This document shows, piece by piece, positions 58,654 through 64,000 of a stretch of DNA of 64,000 nucleotides. The DNA is from JBBQXH01 sp963710975. Lineage in GTDB: Bacteria; Actinomycetota; Thermoleophilia; Gaiellales; Gaiellaceae. The notes under the pieces were generated by a model. It saw only the letters and a program-made list of their open reading frames with translations, did no database searches and was not told the DNA's origin. The translations under genes and the position numbers were made by a program. Location of the stretch: assembly GCA_963710975.1 (NCBI GenBank), contig CAVQCG010000005.1:496001-560000 (forward strand). Direction: 5' to 3'. Position 1 is the first letter of the stretch; every line of letters starts with the position of its first letter.

Positions 58654-59628
58654 ATGTCCACCGACACCGCAGACGCGATCGACCCGGCCGGGGTGGCAGA
58701 TCTCGAGAGCCTGTACGAGCGCATGCTCAGGATCAGGCTGCTCGAGGACGCTGTCCACCGGCTCTTCCTCAACAACGAGGTCGAAGGAACGACCCACCTG
58801 TATCAGGGGCAGGAGGCCGTCGCCGTCGGCGTCTGCGACGTGCTCCAACCAGGGGACACCGTCGCCGCCACCTACCGCGGCCACGGCGCCTGCCTGGCGA
58901 TGGGAGTCGACCAGACCGCGATCCTCGCCGAGTTCCTGGGACGCGAGACCGGCACGAACGGCGGCCGCGGCGGCTCCATGAACGTCATCGACCTCGAACG
59001 CGGCATCATCGGCTGCTTCGGGATCGTCGGCGGCTCGATCGCAGCCGCAACCGGCGCAGCCCTCGCGTCCCAGCTCAAGAAGGACGGCAGCGTCGCCGTG
59101 GCGTTCTTCGGAGACGGGGCCGTCAACCAGGCCTACTTCCACGAATGCCTCAACTTCGCCGGGGTGCGGAAGCTCCCGGTCGTCTACGTCTGCGAGAACA
59201 ACCTCTACAGCGAGTGGAGCCCCATGGCTGCCGTGACCGCGGGTGGGGCGATCTCCGCCCGCGCGGCCGCCTACGGGATTCCGGGGATCGATGTCGACGG
59301 GAACGACGTCCTCGCGGTTCGCATGTCAGCGGGCGACGCGGTCGCGCGTGCACGCGCGGGTGATGGCCCGACGTTGCTCGAGGCCAAGACCTACCGCCAC
59401 AAGGGGCATTCCCGCGTCGACCCGGGCAAGTACCGACCGAAGGAGGAGGTCGAGGAGTGGCTCGGCCGCGACCCCATTCCGCAGCTCGGCTCCCGCCTCG
59501 ACGAGGCGACGGTCGCCCGAATCCAGGAGAGCACCGAGCAGCGGCTCGAGGAGGCTCTCACAGCCGCGCGCGGTGCCGCGTATCCGAGCGCGGAGAGCCC
59601 CGCGAGCGCCTACAAGGGAGGAAGCTAG
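58654..59628 (+). CDS. TPP-dependent 2-oxoacid/acetoin dehydrogenase E1 alpha subunit
   Basis: 324 aa. Family motifs: LYERMLRIRLLEDAVHRLFL, HLYQGQEAVAVG, TYRGHGACLAMG, GGRGGSMNV, and the TPP-magnesium motif GDGAVNQAYFHECLNFA, VVYVCENNLYSEWSP. RHKGHSRVDPGKYRP matches the phosphorylation-loop region. It is of the acetoin/branched-chain 2-oxoacid type; no E2 or E3 gene follows, so the remaining subunits must be elsewhere. The stop TAG lies inside the MITE-like element that separates it from the beta subunit. Confidence 0.92.
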   Translation: MSTDTADAIDPAGVADLESLYERMLRIRLLEDAVHRLFLNNEVEGTTHLYQGQEAVAVGVCDVLQPGDTVAATYRGHGACLAMGVDQTAILAEFLGRETGTNGGRGGSMNVIDLERGIIGCFGIVGGSIAAATGAALASQLKKDGSVAVAFFGDGAVNQAYFHECLNFAGVRKLPVVYVCENNLYSEWSPMAAVTAGGAISARAAAYGIPGIDVDGNDVLAVRMSAGDAVARARAGDGPTLLEAKTYRHKGHSRVDPGKYRPKEEVEEWLGRDPIPQLGSRLDEATVARIQESTEQRLEEALTAARGAAYPSAESPASAYKGGS

Positions 59629-59790
59629 TGTTTCGTCTCAGAGGTTCGGCGATGATCCTGGCGAGCGAAAAGCAAGACGGGCAAGGACGCAGGGAGCGCC
59701 CATATGCAGGTCATATGGGCGCGACCGAGGACGCAGAACGGCGCAGCTTTGCAGCCGCCAGGGCGCGCCGCACTTCTGAGACGGGACACT
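59627..59790. mobile_element. MITE-like palindromic element between the E1 subunit genes
   Basis: 164 bp. The ends are inverted repeats of 25 nt (59627-59651 and 59766-59790) with 21 matches, sharing CGTCTCAGA and ending CGGCG. The centre is a perfect 11-bp palindrome around a 5-nt loop (59696-59722, GCGCCCATATG/CATATGGGCGC), and the arms between are partly complementary, so the whole unit folds into one long hairpin. It contains no gene. It supplies the last two bases of the E1-alpha stop codon. No clear target-site duplication is seen. No second copy is in the window. Confidence 0.7.
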
Positions 59791-59793
59791 GAC

Positions 59794-60759
59794 ATGGCGG
59801 AGATCAGCTTCCGCGACGCGATCCGCGAGGGGCTCGCCGAGGAGATGGAACGCGACGGGAGCGTCGTCGTGATCGGCGAGGACGTCGAGCCCGGTGGAGT
59901 CTTCAACGTCACACCCGGCCTGGTCGAGCGCTTCGGCCACGACCGGGTCGTCGACACCCCGATCTCCGAGCTCGCGTTCACGAGCGCGGCCTTCGGCGCC
60001 GCGGTCAAGGGCCTGCGCCCCGTCGTGGAGATCATGTTCGGCGACTTCCTCGGCCTCGTCGTCGACACCCTCGTCAACCAGGCGTCCAAGTACTGGTACA
60101 TGTCGAACGAGCAGGCGAGCGTTCCGCTCGTCGTCCGCTCCGCTGTCGGCGCCGGCGCCCGCTTTGGTGCCTGCCACTCGCAGACGCCGGTGAGCTGGTT
60201 CCTGGCCGAGCCGGGCCTGAAGCTCGTCGCGGCGTCGACCCCGGCCGACGCGAAGGGCCTGATGAAGGCGGCCATCCGGGACGACAATCCGGTGATCGTC
60301 TTCGAGCACAAGATGCTCTACGGGCGAAAAGGCGAGGTCGCGGACGGGGATGCCGCGCTCGTTCCGATCGGCAAGGCGTCGGTGCGCCGGAGCGGCGGCG
60401 ACGTCACGATCGTCGCGGCAATGGCCGGCGTCGAGAAGTCGCTCGCCGCGGCCGAGGAGCTCGCCGCCGAAGGGATCGAGGCCGAGGTCGTCGACCTGCG
60501 GTCGCTGCGTCCACTCGACTCGGACACGATCGCCACGTCCGCGGCGAAGACGAAGCACCTCGTCGTCGTCGAGGAGGGCCCACCGACCGGTGGCTACGCG
60601 GGCGACGTCGTCGCGACAGCCGTGGAGCTGGCGGGCCCGATCAGCGCGAGACGCGTCACGATGCCAGACATTCCGGTGCCCTTCAGCGCCCCTCTCGAGG
60701 ACGCAGCGCTCCCACAGGCCACCGATATCGCGGCGGCCGCGAGGGCACTCCTCGGGTAG
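59794..60759 (+). CDS. TPP-dependent 2-oxoacid/acetoin dehydrogenase E1 beta subunit
   Basis: 321 aa. SFRDAIREGLAEEMERDGSV, GEDVEPGGVFNVTPGL, DTPISELAFTSAAFGAAVKG, EIMFGDFLGLVVDTLVNQAS, PLVVRSAVGAGARFG, SLRPLDSDTI and EEGPPTGGYAGDVVA, as in PDH/acetoin E1-beta. Pairs with the alpha subunit 165 bp upstream; the interposed element has separated two genes that normally touch. ATG at 59794. Confidence 0.92.
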   Translation: MAEISFRDAIREGLAEEMERDGSVVVIGEDVEPGGVFNVTPGLVERFGHDRVVDTPISELAFTSAAFGAAVKGLRPVVEIMFGDFLGLVVDTLVNQASKYWYMSNEQASVPLVVRSAVGAGARFGACHSQTPVSWFLAEPGLKLVAASTPADAKGLMKAAIRDDNPVIVFEHKMLYGRKGEVADGDAALVPIGKASVRRSGGDVTIVAAMAGVEKSLAAAEELAAEGIEAEVVDLRSLRPLDSDTIATSAAKTKHLVVVEEGPPTGGYAGDVVATAVELAGPISARRVTMPDIPVPFSAPLEDAALPQATDIAAAARALLG

Positions 60760-60895
60760 CCGTTTCACAGTCTGGCGCCGTGTCCCGTCCAGTGATAGGT
60801 TCGACGCCTCGCTGGACTGACTCGAGGCGGCCCTCGTCGTCTCACTGAACATGCGGTTGAACGTCGACGGCTCCGGTTGAGCCGAAGGAGGAGGC

Positions 60896-62175
60896 ATGAT
60901 GGATAGGGACCCGGCGAAGGAGAAGGCTCGGCTCGAGGCCGCGGCGCGGATCGACCGGATGATCATGAGCCGCCGGCAGCTGCTGAAGCGTGGCGGTGCC
61001 GGACTGCTCGTGTTCGGTGTCGGCTCCTCGCTGCTCGCCGCCTGCGGAGGCGGCAGCTCGCAGCAGCGAAGCCAGCAACCACGGCGGCAGCCGACACGGG
61101 CACGGCTCCTGCCGCAACCACGGCGGCCTCGACCGAGGCAGCGGCGGTGCCGGCTGCGAGCGGAACGATCGACTACCTCTCGTGGGAGGGCTACGACCTA
61201 CCGGACATCATGACCCCGTGGGAGACGACGAACAACGTCAAAATCGCCCCGACCTACATCGCCGATCACAACGAGATCCAGGCGAAGCTGAAGGGCGGTG
61301 GCGACGCCGTCAGCTACGACATCATCACGTACTACCAGGGCTACAAGCCGCTCTACGCGTCCCTCGACATCCTGACGCCGCTCGACGACGCGAAGATCCC
61401 GAACCTCTCCGGTCAGTTCGAGTACTTCAACTCGGACGTCGGCAACTTCTGGCTCGACGCCGACGGGACGCGCACCGGCGTTCCGTGGACGTGGGGCTCC
61501 TTCGGGATCACGTACAACACGGCCGAGACGTCCGAGCCTACCTCGTGGTACGACCTGCTCGACCCGAAGTTCAAGGGGAAGGTCGGCACCGTCTCCGACC
61601 CGGTCGGCGGCGTCACGCTCACTTCACGGTTGCTCGGATACAACCCGGCCACGCTCACGCAGGACCAGTACACGAAGGTGAAGGACCTCTTCCAGCAGTT
61701 CGTCGACCAGACGAACGGCGTGTCGGCGAGCTACGGCGATCTGACGACGAAACTCGTCGCGGGCGACGTCATCGCCTGCTACGAGGGCTGGGCCGCGGTC
61801 AACAGCTTCGCCGCCGGCGTCGGGTGTCGACACGATCAAGACGGCCACGGCGAAGGAGGGAAGCGCCTCGTTCTGCGACGCGTGGGCCATCCCGCCGACG
61901 GCGGACAACGTCGACACCTCGCTCGCCTGGATCAACGAGGTGATCAGCCCGGAGATCAACGCGAAGGCGGCCGAGTACCTGGTCGGCGGGGTCACCGTCT
62001 CTGGATCGGTCGATCTGCTCGACGACTCGACGAAGAGCCTCTACCCGTACGACCAGCTCGACAGCCTGCTCGAGAAGGCACCGTTCTTCGACAACCCGCC
62101 CGTCGAGTCGGACGAGTACGTGACGATCGAGAGGTGATCAAGGACTGGGCCGACATCGTGGCCGGAGCAGCCTGA
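60896..62175 (+). CDS. Spermidine/putrescine-type substrate-binding lipoprotein, three frameshifts
   Basis: About 425 aa when corrected. N-terminus has a Tat-type twin-arginine signal with a lipobox (SRRQLLKRGGAGLLVFGVG, then SLLAACGGG), an Ala/Thr linker, and the PotD fold: SGTIDYLSWEGYDLPDIM, NEIQAKLKGGGDAVSYDIIT, GVPWTWGSFGITYN, WYDLLDPKFKGKVG, ACYEGWAAVN. Frame changes are needed near 61057 (linker), 61815 (GWAAVNSFAAGV to DTIKTATAKEGS) and 62127 (DEYVTIE to VIKDWADIVAGAA). It binds a polyamine or related cation outside the membrane and hands it to the downstream fused permease. Confidence 0.85.
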
Positions 62176-62197
62176 TCGAAGGCCACACGGCCGGACG

Positions 62198-63940
62198 ATG
62201 ACAAGCGCAGCGCAGGCCGGGCCGGCTGTCTCCAATCGGAGCACGCGGGGCATCCGGCTCGGCCCGCTCACGCTGACTCTGCCGGCCGCGCTCGGCCTGG
62301 GAATCTTCTTCCTCGCGCCGCTCGCGGCGTTCTTCGTCTACAGCTTCCTGACCTCGGCGTTCTTCGCGGTAAGCCGGCCGTTCACGCTCGACAACTACCG
62401 TGAAGCGGTCGCCTCGGGCACGAGCGGGACGCTCGCGCTCAATTCGCTCTACATCGGTCTTGCCGCGGCCGGGGCGACGCTCCTGATCGCGTTCCCGATC
62501 GCGTACTGGCTCAGGTACGCGGCAGACCGCCTGCGGCTGCCCGTCCTGTTCCTCGTCACCGCGACGCTCTTCGCGAGCTACCTCGTCCGCATCTTCGCCT
62601 GGCGGACGATCCTCGGCGAGAACGGGCTCATCAACAAGGGGCTCGAGCTTCTCGGCGTCATCGACCAGCCGCTCGGCTTTCTCCTCTACAACCGCTTCGC
62701 GGTCACCGTGGCTCTCGTCCACATCTTCCTGCCGTACGTCGTGCTCGTGCTCTTTGCAGGGTTCGGGCCGCTCTCGTCCGGACTTCTCGAGGCGGCGCAG
62801 GATCTGGGCGCCGGGCCGGTGACTCGATGGCGCCGCGTGATCCTCCCTCTCATCGCGGCACCGGCAGCGACGGCGTTCATCTTCGTCTTCATCCTCTCCG
62901 CCTCCGACTACGTGACCCCGCAGTTCCTCGGCGGGAAGAGCGGTGGACTGCTCGGTGTCCAGATCCAGGCGCAGATCAAGGCGATCGGCGATTGGGGCAC
63001 CGGTGCTGCGCTGTCGATGCTGATGCTGGCGGCGTTCCTGGTCTGCTACGGCCTGATGGCGCTCGGGCTTCGCATCGCCCGGCTCAACCGAATCCATTTC
63101 GGCGAGGTCGCGCCCGGAGCGAAGCAGCGAAGCCCGCTGTCCGGAGCCGTTGTCGTACTCGCCCTGATCTTCCTGTTTGCCCCGCTGGTCGTCGTCGTGC
63201 TCTTTTCCTTCCACAAGACAGGGGCGCTGTCGTTCCCGTTCAAAGGCTTCTCCCTGCGCTGGTACCGCGACGTGTTCGGGTCAGACGCGTTCGTCGCCGC
63301 GCTGAAGAACTCGGCGATCGTCGCGACCTGCGTCGCGGCGGTGACCCTGATCCTCGGCACGGCCGCGTCCTATGGCCTGAGCAAGACGAAGTCGCGGCTC
63401 CGCGGTCCGCTCGCGCTCCTCTTCTTCCTCCCGATCACGCTGCCCGGGCTCTTCATCGGCATCTCGCTGCTCGTCTTCTTCGTCCGGATCAGCCTGCCAC
63501 TCTCCCTGACGTCGGTGTCGATCGCGCACTTCGTCTACGTCTTCCCGTACTTCCTGCTGATCGCGTTGGCCGCGCTCGACAGGCTCGACCCCTCCCTCGA
63601 GGAGTCGGCTGCCGATCTCGGCGCCTCCCCGTGGACCGTCTTCTGGAAGGTGACGATGCCGCAGGTCTGGCCGCTCCTCGCGGGCGCCACCGCACTCGCC
63701 TTCGCGCTGTCGTTCGACGAGTTCATCATCACGTTCTTCGTCATCGGGTCGCAGTCGACGGTGCCGATGTACATCTGGTCGAGCTTCCGCCGCACCGTCG
63801 ACCCGTCTATCAACGTCGTCTCGACACTGCTCCTCGCCGTCATGCTGGTCCTCTGGATCATCGCGTTCGCCTTCGTGCTCAGGGCGGAGCGAGGCCGACG
63901 GCGCGCAATCAGCCCACTCGCGATCCCCGCCGAGGCATGA
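62198..63940 (+). CDS. Fused spermidine/putrescine ABC transporter permease (PotB-PotC)
   Basis: 580 aa. Two full permease halves in one chain: residues about 20-300 (PotB-like) and about 310-575 (PotC-like), each with six hydrophobic spans. Both carry the EAA cytoplasmic loop that docks the ATPase: LEAAQDLGAGPVTRWRRVIL and EESAADLGASPWTVFWKVTM. Separate PotB and PotC proteins are usual, so the fusion fixes the 1:1 stoichiometry. It lies 22 bp after the binding protein and overlaps the ATPase start. Confidence 0.92.
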   Translation: MTSAAQAGPAVSNRSTRGIRLGPLTLTLPAALGLGIFFLAPLAAFFVYSFLTSAFFAVSRPFTLDNYREAVASGTSGTLALNSLYIGLAAAGATLLIAFPIAYWLRYAADRLRLPVLFLVTATLFASYLVRIFAWRTILGENGLINKGLELLGVIDQPLGFLLYNRFAVTVALVHIFLPYVVLVLFAGFGPLSSGLLEAAQDLGAGPVTRWRRVILPLIAAPAATAFIFVFILSASDYVTPQFLGGKSGGLLGVQIQAQIKAIGDWGTGAALSMLMLAAFLVCYGLMALGLRIARLNRIHFGEVAPGAKQRSPLSGAVVVLALIFLFAPLVVVVLFSFHKTGALSFPFKGFSLRWYRDVFGSDAFVAALKNSAIVATCVAAVTLILGTAASYGLSKTKSRLRGPLALLFFLPITLPGLFIGISLLVFFVRISLPLSLTSVSIAHFVYVFPYFLLIALAALDRLDPSLEESAADLGASPWTVFWKVTMPQVWPLLAGATALAFALSFDEFIITFFVIGSQSTVPMYIWSSFRRTVDPSINVVSTLLLAVMLVLWIIAFAFVLRAERGRRRAISPLAIPAEA

Positions 63941-64000
63941 GCGACGGAACCCGCGACCCCGCCCGGCTGTCGATCGACTCGGTCACCGCATCGCTACGGG
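63937..64000 (+). CDS. ABC transporter ATPase (PotA-like), 5' end only
   Basis: Only 21 codons are present (SDGTRDPARLSIDSVTASLR). The ATG overlaps the permease stop (ATGA), and LSIDSVTASLR is the usual first beta-strand of an ABC ATPase before the Walker A motif, which lies beyond the right edge. By position it should be the PotA subunit of this importer. Confidence 0.75.
   Translation, partial: MSDGTRDPARLSIDSVTASLR

Noticed and set aside
58654..60759. A complete pyruvate or acetoin dehydrogenase complex
   Set aside because: Only the two E1 subunits are present; no lipoyl E2 or E3 gene follows before the transporter genes.

Overview
The window is high-GC DNA that is densely packed with genes, many of them overlapping as ATGA or GTGA and many starting with GTG. 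The gene content is that of a soil-type actinobacterium. Thermoleophilia (Gaiella/Solirubrobacter-like) is my best guess from gene style, but no rRNA or ribosomal gene is present to prove it. I see no prophage, CRISPR array or complete insertion sequence.

Layout. 0-7.3 kb (minus strand): a B12-dependent diol/glycerol dehydratase operon (large, medium and small subunits plus the two-subunit reactivase) with a PLP decarboxylase and an S58 peptidase inside it. It contains many single-base indels. 7.3-15.8 kb: alkylation-repair genes, a first glutamine-synthetase-like gene and assorted oxidoreductases. 15.8-26.9 kb: the centre of the window. A second glutamine-synthetase-like ligase is divergent from a GAF-GAF-PucR regulator. 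Behind the regulator lies one plus-strand operon: ornithine-cyclodeaminase-family protein, a three-gene glutamate-synthase-like complex (class II amidotransferase, GXGXG protein, FMN/FeS synthase; the GlxBCD/MgsABC arrangement), an aldehyde dehydrogenase with a targeting-type N-terminal extension, and a minimal bacterial microcompartment (BMC) shell of one hexamer, one pentamer and one tandem-domain protein, together with a DUF3830 protein and an unrecognised 158-aa protein. 27-32 kb: an unusual tRNA-like gene, msrA, a small gene interrupted by an in-frame UGA, then a third glutamine-synthetase-like ligase overlapping an iron-type alcohol dehydrogenase and a PuuD-type gamma-glutamyl hydrolase. 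32-47 kb: monooxygenase, P450 with ferredoxin, a TetR/MFS efflux pair, two tandem acyl-CoA ligases and agmatinase. 47-57 kb: a DUF255 protein, a glycolate-oxidase-like flavoprotein, patatin, SDRs and a transporter. 57-64 kb: IclR, a TPP-dependent dehydrogenase E1 pair split by a MITE-like element, and a spermidine/putrescine-type ABC transporter running off the right edge.

How the genes fit together. Three gamma-glutamyl-amine ligases, a PuuD-type hydrolase, aldehyde and alcohol dehydrogenases, agmatinase and a polyamine-type importer all point to catabolism of amines or amino alcohols through gamma-glutamylated intermediates. The BMC would hold the aldehyde-producing step. The combination of BMC shell, Mgs/Glx-like complex, non-acylating aldehyde dehydrogenase and gamma-glutamyl ligases is not one of the textbook PDU, EUT or RMM loci as I know them, and it is the best candidate here for an undescribed system. 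Two matching palindromes (TGTGCR-N3-TGCACA), one at the regulator's start and one before the operon, suggest how it is controlled.

Frameshifts cluster at 3.4-7.3 kb and 61-62 kb, with single ones near 11.5, 14.9 and 48.2 kb; none was seen in the protein genes from 15.8 to 47 kb. Unpolished assembly and recent gene decay are both possible explanations.
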